Shown here: positions 37,401 to 44,975 of the stretch, in pieces
Position numbering within the stretch: position 1 is the first letter of the stretch
Layout: every line of letters begins with the position of its first letter
From: Rhynchospora pubera
Lineage: Eukaryota > Streptophyta > Magnoliopsida > Poales > Cyperaceae
NCBI GenBank assembly: GCA_028095005.1
Contig: CM051462.1
Span: 172,555,955-172,619,954, forward strand
Direction: 5' to 3'
Length of the DNA stretch: 64,000 bases
Program-made: the position numbers and the translations under genes
The notes under the pieces: model-generated
What the model saw: the letters and a program-made list of their open reading frames with translations, nothing else
Told to the model about the DNA's origin: nothing
Database searches by the model: none

Positions 37401-38027
37401 CTGTTTATTACTCCAAGTAAACCGTTTATTTCGTAGAGGTATATCCACTAGTTGTAAGTCATTGATAAGATCATTGAAACATTCCATCATATTAAAATCT
37501 GTTGCTAAGTTTGAGCGATCTATTATCCATCTTACAACGTTAAAATCACCTAACAAAATCCATGGAACTGAGTATAAAGAGGCAGTCAATCTAATTTCCT
37601 GGAAGAGTTGCAAGCGCAGATTGTCACGGTGAGGTCCATAAACATTAGTAATTAGAATTTTATTGTCAGTTCGGGTATCTAATAGTAAAGCAGAACAAGT
37701 GAAATTAGTGACCCAAGAAGAGAGTAGAGTAAAATAACGTTTCCAAGCAATACAACAACCGCCTTTTGAATGAACAGCATCTAAGGTAACTAAAGGAAAA
37801 TGAAAGTAAGAAGGGCAGAACAATTGTGCCTGATTAACAGAAATTGAGGAGAGTTTAGTCTCTTGCAAACAAAAAATATCACACCGTGAAGAACGGATAG
37901 TCTCTCTAACAACCTTACATTTAGCCGAATCACCTAATCCTCTAACATTCCAGTTCAACATCTTAAATTTCTTAAATCCTTGTAAATCCATAAGAAAACC
38001 AAAACATAACACAAGATTAGAAAACAA
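34425..38027 (-). CDS. LINE ORF2: endonuclease and reverse transcriptase
   Basis: 1200 residues, no stops. An AP-type endonuclease is at the N-terminus: LNWNVRGLGD near 24-33, then CLQETK, GDFNV and SDHCPL. The reverse transcriptase follows with DFRPISV, TGFIKGR, DFSKAFDSV, GLRQGDPLSP and the catalytic YADD at about residue 702, and later YLGMPL. A C-terminal zinc region includes GCVLCSSHVLETPVHLFFNC. This order is standard for plant L1-clade LINEs. The protein nicks target DNA and copies the element RNA onto it. The start could instead be the internal methionine at MLNWNVRG, about 22 residues later. All main catalytic motifs are present, so it may be functional. Confidence 0.92.
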   Translation of the reverse strand: MFSNLVLCFGFLMDLQGFKKFKMLNWNVRGLGDSAKCKVVRETIRSSRCDIFCLQETKLSSISVNQAQLFCPSYFHFPLVTLDAVHSKGGCCIAWKRYFTLLSSWVTNFTCSALLLDTRTDNKILITNVYGPHRDNLRLQLFQEIRLTASLYSVPWILLGDFNVVRWIIDRSNLATDFNMMECFNDLINDLQLVDIPLRNKRFTWSNKQPSPSLSRLDRVFLTTTWVQHFPLITLEPLAMVVSDHCPLILHCRQYPTQPSPYRLERFWFRFSDFSNLADAVWSQQTASDRPLSDFYSRLAVLHKKARSWHNLSFSSTDTHLKNCKFFISFFDKLEEARTLTALEFWLRIKIKERAFELSRISEDRWQQRSRCNWVKLGDRNTAFFHSFASARAAKKLISEIQVQGDVLRDSTSIINAFTDFFTSSLGTSSTVLPFHPSTLYSEDFTLDSLDAPFSLLEIKHAVMKLSNGKASGPDGLPNEFAKIFWSSLNGNIFQIFSDFYDGTLDLKVFNKANIVLIPKKDVSITLSDFRPISVISYIPKLLSKVLTIRLQHFISSLVSSNQTGFIKGRFIAENFISAREILHHLITSGEPAILLKLDFSKAFDSVNWNFLFSVLQARGFPNKFLDWTRQIVSTASSSVLINGIQGRTFQHQKGLRQGDPLSPYLFILVADVLTKMSQASATSLDVSLSRKLNFPFQILQYADDTLIFSTVKGSAIHTLALVLRLFSDVSGLKINNEKSSFVPLNLSDEIISSVQGTLGFRRTDLPITYLGMPLTSNTPTKASFMPLLDKIRRKMDGWKGRLLSRAGRLQLCNSVISSIPVYFMSCFALPAWFISLVDKLRRSFIWSSGDNNKKGVSLINWALACIPKNYGGLGITNLKLQNQAMLLRWWWRLYSEGTSIWKSTASLLFQRHDLSTQPLRWIKQGSFFWRCLLSLRYLFQISTVWTVGDATKPLFWFDNWGYGNVQSFYNLTTSDLPNCPNYSLSQALSNLHLVLPRPHTQQQTQLSHALQSLQLFQTGDKLNWKWDPGGNFSVNSTYKFLSTSGLIKTDLPVVWNFKLTPTIKLFCYFWLRNRLLTQDRLLRWNFNFTQGCVLCSSHVLETPVHLFFNCAFSKEIWLQLHTVTSLPLPIAQEDCPSTFNIFLQNVPTEQKQIAVTFLSCGVWSLWKERNSRTFRQERRTSHALFQEIWLCAKDCFRHC

Positions 38028-38065
38028 GAAGAGAAAACAAGAAGCAATTCGAATGGCGTGGGAAG

Positions 38066-40540
38066 CTATTCTTCAATCGATTCTAGTTCATCAGATGTCG
38101 CAGCATCAAAGATTAAACCATAGTCACCAATTGGTCCTGCATAATGTTTGTTACGGGCTGTATTTATTGGGCCCAAACGTTTTTTGATGCCAGAGGTTGA
38201 AGCAGCATAAGGGTCGAAATCTGCAGAACCTACTACTGCAGATTTGCTAGCTGAGCTCTTAGAGAGACGCTGGTGTTGGGCTCCAAGACGGTTTGCATCA
38301 TTGTAAGTTATTCTTTGCTTTTTAGGCCCAACAGAATCCTGGCCCAAAGAAGAATCCAAGATATTTTTAGGAATTGTCAAAGTTGGGATACCAATTAAGC
38401 CAGCTATATCCAAACTTTCAGCATAAACAAGGGGTACATCATAAAAATCTGAAGGATTTGCCATAGGCAGAGAAGCATGTGACTTTGACTTATTTTGAAC
38501 CTTTAAAGCTTTACTAGAGGGAGTGGGAGCAGAAGTCAAAGGTACCAAAAGTTGGTCATTATGTAAATTGGGAACTATAAGTTCCTCGGGAGCAGAGAGA
38601 GACAATTGGTTGGTCATATTCGGTACAATTGAGGAAACAAACGTCTCAACCCTAGCATGCGTGGAGATGGGGACAATTGACATGTCAGGACCCGTTTCAA
38701 CAAGACAAAGCTCATCATGTACCGTAGTTACCTCTTTGGTGAAAATATTTTCCTTTGGCAAAGTTTCAGGGAAAAGTATTTGAACATCTAGAACCCTACT
38801 TGGAGTAGGAGGTACACAACGTTTAGGAGAAAGAGAAAGTACCTGCATAAAGTCGCGTGGCCTTTTTTCTGCTTGGCATTTCACATTGAAATCCGTACCG
38901 TCCCTCCTTGTGTGAACTTGATTTTCTGCGGCGGTGTGAACATGTTGCTTTTGTGCTGCATGTACGGCACGCTGTTGTGCGTTGTTGCGCCTGACTGCCT
39001 CCCTATCACCTGCCATTGCTGCAACCATGTCTGGTGGTAACTGACTAAGATCAACACCTCGTAGAATCTCTTTTAACGCCGGTAAATCTATAGTTAGTCG
39101 TTCGCCGTCAATCAACCATCGTGCTTCAGTGCTCGAACCATTGGACTGGGAGGAAGAGGAAGTAAAGTTACCAAGTGGTTGGCTGCGGCGCTCTGAGGGT
39201 CTAAGAATGGTTGTAGGTAAAGTCGGTAGGTCAGAAGCCAAGTAGATGGGTCTGTTAATCCATTTGATTGGTATTACATGGACAATTGCTTGTAGTGCTC
39301 CGGCTATCATAGCAATTCTTTTAGGTACCTTTTTGAGGTCCGTGGTGGCTACAGCAACCCCCCAAACATCCAAATTGTCTACGGTAGTTGATTGAACAGA
39401 GCCCAGAAAAAGTCCAAAAGAACTTATCGCCTTACTGACATTAGCTTCATGCCATAATTCAGTAGGGATCCCAACGAGCTCGAGCCAGATGGTATAGGAT
39501 GGTATAACCACTTCTTTGTCCAACAATGGGGACCAGAGCTGGGCGTCGAAGCCTGATTTCCAAAAGCTTTCCGGTAGAGCCAGACAAAGATCAAGATTGC
39601 TGATAGAAGGAGGGGGCACGACTAAGTATTTCCGTCCAGGCAGTTGCGCAACAGACAAATCGAAGACATTAACAAGACCAGTTGCAGCAAATTCGCTTGC
39701 AACTTGATCAAGAGACATCTCAACATCAGAATTAAGTGGAGGGGAGAAGATGATAGCTTTAGTAAGACGGTCTAACTCATGATAATAACCGTCATCTCTT
39801 GGAATGAAACAAGAGATGAGGTCGGGCCGTTCAGAGTCATTAGGCATTAAAGGTGAGTTTGTGGGATAGGAACCATCAAGGAGGTGTTCAAAATCAGGTT
39901 CCCTATGAATAAAATTAGGTTTATTTGCCGAGATAACAGGTGGTTGTTTTGGGGGAGCTGGGTGGTGAAAAATTTGGTGCTTTGGCTGCTGCTGCACAAC
40001 ACGATGGGTTTGAGGTTTGAGGCACTTGTAGTAAGTGTGTCCAACGTCACCACAGTTGGCACAAGAGGGACGGTTCTTGCACGTAGCAATGACATGACCG
40101 GTCATGAAACAGCGGAAACAACGACCATTCCACTCAGCACGGCTAGGAGAAGGTGGGAAATGAAGAGGAGTTGGGCTGTGTGGGGAAATGAAAGTGAAAG
40201 GAGCCGTGGTGTTAGGGGAGGGCCTGTTAAGGGGCATGGAGGAGATTTTGGAGAGGGGTTTAGCCTTCGGTTGTTGTGATAGCATAGTGGAGGGAGGGGG
40301 CAGAGGCAGGAGAGGCTTGCTAGAGGGAGGGGCGATGGCACGTGGAGGAGCAGACATGAGAGGAACATTGGCACGTTGTGGGGGAGATATGGAACGAGGG
40401 GTTGCAACAACCTGAGCAAAAGTCTGGCGAGCCGGGTAGGGACGGTAGACCTGAGCTTGTTGAGGAGGGGTTTGTTGGTAGGGGCGTTGGGGGGCCGTAC
40501 GACGGCGGTGTTGAACAGTTTGCCAACCTTCAGCGTCCAT
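38066..40540 (-). CDS. LINE ORF1: RNA-binding gag-like protein
   Basis: 824 residues, uninterrupted, ending about 38 bp before ORF2. The N-terminal 130 residues are basic, proline-rich and disordered-looking. Two CCHC zinc knuckles lie at about 141-154 (CFRCFMTGHVIATC) and 160-173 (CANCGDVGHTYYKC), which bind nucleic acid. The middle contains a region resembling the DUF4283-like fold of plant LINE ORF1 proteins (WLELVGIPTELWHE). It should package the element RNA into a ribonucleoprotein particle. Together with ORF2 this supports an intact element. Confidence 0.88.
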   Translation of the reverse strand: MDAEGWQTVQHRRRTAPQRPYQQTPPQQAQVYRPYPARQTFAQVVATPRSISPPQRANVPLMSAPPRAIAPPSSKPLLPLPPPSTMLSQQPKAKPLSKISSMPLNRPSPNTTAPFTFISPHSPTPLHFPPSPSRAEWNGRCFRCFMTGHVIATCKNRPSCANCGDVGHTYYKCLKPQTHRVVQQQPKHQIFHHPAPPKQPPVISANKPNFIHREPDFEHLLDGSYPTNSPLMPNDSERPDLISCFIPRDDGYYHELDRLTKAIIFSPPLNSDVEMSLDQVASEFAATGLVNVFDLSVAQLPGRKYLVVPPPSISNLDLCLALPESFWKSGFDAQLWSPLLDKEVVIPSYTIWLELVGIPTELWHEANVSKAISSFGLFLGSVQSTTVDNLDVWGVAVATTDLKKVPKRIAMIAGALQAIVHVIPIKWINRPIYLASDLPTLPTTILRPSERRSQPLGNFTSSSSQSNGSSTEARWLIDGERLTIDLPALKEILRGVDLSQLPPDMVAAMAGDREAVRRNNAQQRAVHAAQKQHVHTAAENQVHTRRDGTDFNVKCQAEKRPRDFMQVLSLSPKRCVPPTPSRVLDVQILFPETLPKENIFTKEVTTVHDELCLVETGPDMSIVPISTHARVETFVSSIVPNMTNQLSLSAPEELIVPNLHNDQLLVPLTSAPTPSSKALKVQNKSKSHASLPMANPSDFYDVPLVYAESLDIAGLIGIPTLTIPKNILDSSLGQDSVGPKKQRITYNDANRLGAQHQRLSKSSASKSAVVGSADFDPYAASTSGIKKRLGPINTARNKHYAGPIGDYGLIFDAATSDELESIEE

Positions 40541-40637
40541 CTCTTGAAATCGCCTGGGAATCGCCTGTTGGGGAGCTCTCCGTACTATGATATTAGAGAA
40601 GTTGACAGGGCCGGATTTTAGATTTGTATTTATTTAT

Positions 40638-41860
40638 GATTGTGTGAATTGCTGATTTTTTTAGCATCCATGATTTAATTGTTTGTCTAAATTTGCGTGA
40701 ATTGCCATGGGCTTAATTCTGGTTGTCTAAATTTGTATGAATTGTATAAATTAATTGATCCACTTCTTCTAAAATTTCTGCTAATATATAATTTCATGGG
40801 AACTTGTTTTGTATATTTGCATGAATCGCCACAATTGGCAAAAACAACACAATATACTGGTGCTTGAACTCGAAATGGCACAAGTACTTATACAAAATGG
40901 TCGGGATTTACCTGTACAAGTGTTTGAACCATACCATGCTTGAATCTGAAATAAAAGTTCAGTAATTATTTGGTTGTTGGATTAGTTACAATGATTTAAT
41001 TGGCTGATTTGAACTTTTGGCTGGATTAGTTCAATAATCAACCCTATAGACCTGAAAAGGCAATTCCAAACAATGAAGAAGCAAGCGGGTGGAGTTGATG
41101 ACAAGTTGAAGCAATTGGGAAAAGATGACAAGTTGAAGCCATTCGAAAAAAATTAATGACAAGTCGAAGCAATTGAAGAATTTGCTTCTATTTATTATTT
41201 TTCTATGATTATTGTAATTTTCAAATGACGAATGTTTAGTTATGCTTGTACTAGACTTTTATGTTTTTCATCTGTTATGAACTAGAGCTATTGTGTCATT
41301 AATTTGGCTTCTTAACCTTTGAGATGATAAATAGAACAACTCTGCTTTCTCTCATGCTTTACCTAAGAAACTGCTACTTTTTCATTTTGTTTCTCATGTC
41401 ACACCCAATCAATTTAGGTGATGGTGAATAGGCTATAGACAATTAATTAACAATTACGAACAGACCATGCTGCTATCTTGCAATTAACCAAATAATTAGC
41501 TAAAAAGTAAAGACAGAACTCAGGTAGCTGGACATTACAATTCTCAACCTAAAGTTGCCATGTTGACGCATACTAGTAAAGTAGACAGAGGATAGCGAGA
41601 GAGGAACATGTAGTAGTACGTCTTTAGCAACAGCCAACAGAGGAACCAAGCTGTTCTAGGGTTTAGTCGCTACCATCGGAAAGTAAAGAGGCCAGCTGAG
41701 AAATGGAAATTCAGGCCAACGTGTAGAAGGAAGCTTCAGGTGAGAGCTTGGTTGAGCAATGAGAGACCAGGAGGTGCCAACAGAGAGAACATTTTGAATT
41801 TCTATTTAGTCGGAAGGGAAGACGAGAGAGGAAAGTAAGAGAGCATTTAATTTACCCAGC
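40638..41860. other. Right interior of Mutator-like element B
   Basis: No intact gene. A plus-strand coiled-coil-like frame near 41049-41156 (LKRQFQTMKKQ, then GVDDKLKQLGKDDKLK) could be a captured fragment, but it is short and unassigned. Confidence 0.35.
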
Positions 41861-42010
41861 GGAGCAACTTAAAGAGAGACATTTTAATAGAGCTGTCGGA
41901 ACAACTTATCATTTCGGTCTAGCGACGCGGATCTGCACCAATTTTGATGCGCATCCAACGAACGGGATTCTAGTGCATAAAACCCCATATGCATCACAGT
42001 GCATATTAGT

Positions 42011-42017
<7 letters not shown>

Positions 42018-42093
<76 letters not shown>
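42018..42093. repeat. (TC)n(TA)n microsatellite
   Basis: About 76 bp of TC repeats followed by TA repeats at the right junction of Mutator-like element B. It probably grew from the TA-rich target site. Confidence 0.9.
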
Positions 42094-42098
<5 letters not shown>

Positions 42099-42393
42099 TA
42101 ATTTTTGGTACAAATACATATCTGAATATCTGATGTAACTTTTGTTTTGAATTATGCTTATAATTAGTGATTGTCATTTACTAATTTGTAAGTACTTTTA
42201 TTGTTTATTTAATTCTTCATATATTTTTTCAACTGTTACTGTTAATTGTGATATTAGGATGGGACATGGAGTTTCTAGATTTTGATACAAGGAAGGCATG
42301 CATTGAATCAATAATCAAGGTTTGTGTTGAATCTAACTTACTTTTGAGCTTTTTGTACTAAATATTAAACTATCATCTTTTATATTCCTTCAG

Positions 42394-42735
42394 ATATAAA
42401 AAAGGTTCATACTGTAATTGATAAATATGCTGAACGTGGGCTCCGTTCATTGGCTGTTGCAAGACAGGTTCACTAGTAAAATGATTACTGGTACAGTTTC
42501 TTCTATTTGCAATTATAATGATCTATACAATCTTGACAATAAGGCCCTTCATTTGCACTTAATGCATTTGTGTATTTTCTGATGTCAGGTGATCAGCTTG
42601 CTATTGCAAAGGAAATTGGAAGAAGGCTAGGATATGGCCATATGGGTACAGGGTACAAATATCAAATATGTACCCCTCTTCTTCACTACTGGGCCAAAAT
42701 AAGGATTCAGCATTATCTGAATTACCAGTTGATGA
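42394..42735 (+). pseudogene. Captured proton-ATPase (P-type, plasma-membrane) exon fragments inside the hAT element
   Basis: A fragment at 42394-42467 encodes KKVHTVIDKYAERGLRSLAV-ARQ, and the next begins at 42589 after a gt...ag intron-like gap with GDQLAIAKEIGRRLG. After a small in-frame disruption (about 42645-42670) the text continues MYPSSSLLGQNKDSALSE and LPVDD. These match consecutive segments of the plasma-membrane H+-ATPase family and keep its splice positions. The catalytic phosphorylation domain and other parts are absent. The pieces lie about 75-415 bp inside the right terminus of the hAT element. This is a non-functional, probably transduplicated, gene fragment. Confidence 0.85.
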
Positions 42736-42816
42736 CTATCACAAACCAACTAAGGTCAGTCCTTTAAACCTTGGCCTACTCCATCTCTAAATCCTGGATC
42801 CGCCCCTGGTCATATA

Positions 42817-43540
42817 AGGTTATTTTTGGGATGATACGTGTTAAAAGATGTGATGTGGCGGAGTTAATTATGGTAACTAACTACTAATATTAGTAGACTA
42901 CTTTATATGTTAGCAATGATATATGCTAATTATTTATGGTTGGCATCCCCTCTTATTTATAAATAGGGATCAACATCTAGGATACAAGACACAACGACTT
43001 GATATTTGTCTATTTACCTTCTCATAATTTCTTTCGTCAAAACTTGAGAAAGGGAAATGGAGGTGGAGGGAGCAAAAGGGCGAGATTGTCATAATTTTTT
43101 GGAATGCCTGCTCTTACCTTGAGTGCGTCCGCTACTCAAGAGAAAGACATGATGAAACTGCAAGATCAGATTTCAAATCAATTTCAGATTCAATTTCATA
43201 GATTCAGATATGCTTTAGCTCAAGTTTATATTTTTTATTTATTTACATGAATCAGTCTTATTTAGGTAATGATTTTCACTAGTGGAGTCCTCTTTGCATA
43301 TTGGAACTCTCTCCTTTTTTTATTAATTTCTTTTTTGCTTGTTTGGTTTCTCATCAAATGGCCTTAGTAAAATATATAAAATATACAAGAAATATATGTT
43401 TGGTTTCTCATCAAATGACCTTAAAAAAAACATATAATGCATATTGGAACTCTCTTCTTTTTTATTAATATTTTTATTAGATTTCGGTGCGAAATTCTAC
43501 ACTATCAGAACTATTTTGTATTTAGGATGGATTTCTTTAG
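42817..43540. other. Intergenic
   Basis: Contains a TATTTATAAATAGGG sequence near 42953-42967 that looks like a TATA region, upstream of the coding-like segment at 43541, but no transcript can be defined. T-rich and AT-rich otherwise. Confidence 0.35.
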
Positions 43541-43900
43541 AAGGAAAACTATGGCCCAAACCTGAGCAGAGCGGGTCCTTCACAACAGCCACCTCCTGTT
43601 GATTTGAGCAGAGAGCGAGATCCCGAGGCCGCGAAGTACGAGCTCAAGGCCGAGTTCCTAATTCCTTACAAATGCATGTTTGATAATTACATGAGGATCT
43701 ATAGGAGGTCCATTGAAAATACTAGATTGGTAGATTCGGCGACTTTAGAGAAATTGGAGGTTGCGGAAAAATTTTCGGAATTAACATCAAAGGTCGGTTT
43801 TACACAGAAATTATGGGAGATCAACTTCAAATCGTATAGAAGGTACACACTTGAGTTTCTCTCATCTTTGAAGTTCATTAGATATCGTGGGGAAGATTAG
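43541..43900 (+). other. Coding-like frame, unrecognised
   Basis: A frame open from 43541 to the stop at 43898 reads (K)ENYGPNLSRAGPSQQPPPVD, then ERDPEAAKYELKAEFLIPYK, MFDNYMRIYRRSIENTRLVD and ATLEKLEVAEKFSELTSK. Composition and amphipathic patterning look coding, but I recognise no domain, and there is no ATG near its start (an internal TTG is the only start-like codon), so an upstream exon would be needed. A frameshifted continuation at 43913-44191 (NVEAIGERFGLEMDCPVKEL) looks related. A second copy follows at 44314. Confidence 0.4.
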
Positions 43901-44975
43901 ATTCAATTTCAGTTGGGGAGTGAAGATCTCAAATCGAATGTTGAGGCAATTGGTGAACGTTTTGGTTTGGAAATGGATTGCCCTGTTAAGGAACTAAATT
44001 TTGTGGAAAGAGGGGGCCGAGACAGATTATGGAGTAGGATTTCATGCTACCCTGGATCAGATACTTTTGGGACCCTCGTTGAGAATCCTACCTTGCAGAT
44101 TGTGCACTGCTCTTCGACTTCCACTGTGTTTGTTTGCGGTGAGAGAGTCCGTTGTGCCACGAATAAAGATCTAATGATGCAAGAACAATAGAAAAAGATA
44201 ATGGGAAAGTACAAAAAAGAGAGATTTTTGGTTGAGATCACACAGATTCTCAGTTTTATTGATAAAGTTCAATTCTAAAACATAACTAAATTGTCATAAG
44301 CCACGATGGTTGTCCTAATTCCTTACAAATACATGTTTGATAATTACATGAAGATCTACATGAGGTCCATTGAAAATACTAGATTGGTAGATTCGGCGAC
44401 TTTAGAGAAATTGGGGGTTGCGGAAAAATTTTCGAAATTAACATCAAAGGTCGATTTTACACAGAAATTCTAGGAGATCAACTGTAAATCGTATAGAAGG
44501 TACACACTTGAGTTTCTCTCATCTTTGGAGTTGATTAGATATCGTGGGGAAGATTAGATTCAATTTTCAGTTGGGGAGTGAAGATCTCAAATCGAATGTT
44601 GAGGCAATTGGTGAACTTTTTTGGGTTGGAAATAGGTTGTCCCGTTAAGGAACTGAATTTTGTTGAAAAAGGGGGCCGAGACATATTATGGAGTAAGATT
44701 TCATGCTACCCTGGATTAGATACTTTTGCGACCCTCATTGAGAATCCTACCTTGCGGATTGTGCACTACTCTTTGGCTTCCACTGTGTTTGTTCGCGGCG
44801 AGAGAGTCCGTTGTGCCACGAATAAAGATCTAATGATGCACGAACAATAGAAAAAGATAATGAAAAAGTACAAAAAAAAGAGAGATTTTTGGTTGAGATC
44901 ACACAGATTCTTAGTTTTATTGATAAAGTTCAATTCTAAAACATAACTAAATTGTCATAAGCCACGACGGTTGTC
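43656..44975. repeat. 0.66-kb tandem duplication
   Basis: The segment starting at 43656 and its near-copy starting at 44314 run with a period of about 657 bp. Both contain the unrecognised coding-like stretch and share the 3' phrase ACATAACTAAATTGTCATAA (about 44282 and 44941). The second copy has more disruptions, including a stop replacing a codon near 44470 (TTCTAG). The duplication is clear at DNA level; the source gene is unknown. Confidence 0.85.

Larger units (their letters stand above)
34345..40625 (-). mobile_element. Near-intact LINE retrotransposon (L1-type) inserted in Mutator-like element B
   Basis: Flanked by the 12-bp direct repeat GTATTTATTTAT (34333-34344 and 40626-40637). 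The minus-strand 3' end carries an A-rich tail (T run at 34345-34358 on the plus strand). ORF1 and ORF2 are both long and uninterrupted, separated by about 38 bp. Short 5' and 3' untranslated regions complete an element of about 6.3 kb. The intact frames mark a recent, potentially autonomous insertion. Confidence 0.88.
33803..42017. mobile_element. Non-autonomous Mutator-like element B with an inserted LINE
   Basis: Both ends start GAGA(A/G)TAACTAATATGCACTGTGATGCATATGG (read inwards), with about 110 bp or more of inverted repeat. The left flank ends TATATATATT; the right flank is a long (TC)n(TA)n run, so the duplication cannot be confirmed. No transposase. The 8.2 kb is mostly a 6.3 kb LINE (34345-40625); the remaining interior is about 1.9 kb. 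It shares the terminal GAGA...TGCACT pattern with element A and with 6224-6713. Confidence 0.75.
26553..42808 (+). mobile_element. Large hAT element with nested insertions and captured host exons
   Basis: Flanked by the perfect 8-bp duplication GTCATATA (26545-26552 and 42809-42816), diagnostic of hAT transposons. The termini are inverted: the left reads CAGGGGCGGATTTAG and the right, reverse-complemented, reads CAGGGGCGGATCCAGG. The span is 16,256 bp; subtracting the two Mutator-like insertions (30321-33790 and 33803-42017) leaves about 4.6 kb of hAT sequence. It carries a TTF/ZMYM1-type transposase gene (27674-30252) and, near its right end, exon-like fragments of a proton ATPase gene. The Mutator-like elements are inserted side by side in a TA-rich stretch just after the transposase. 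Confidence 0.9.

Noticed and set aside
42246..42310. An additional H+-ATPase piece (DGTWS...)
   Set aside because: Only five residues match; the rest does not align in any frame.
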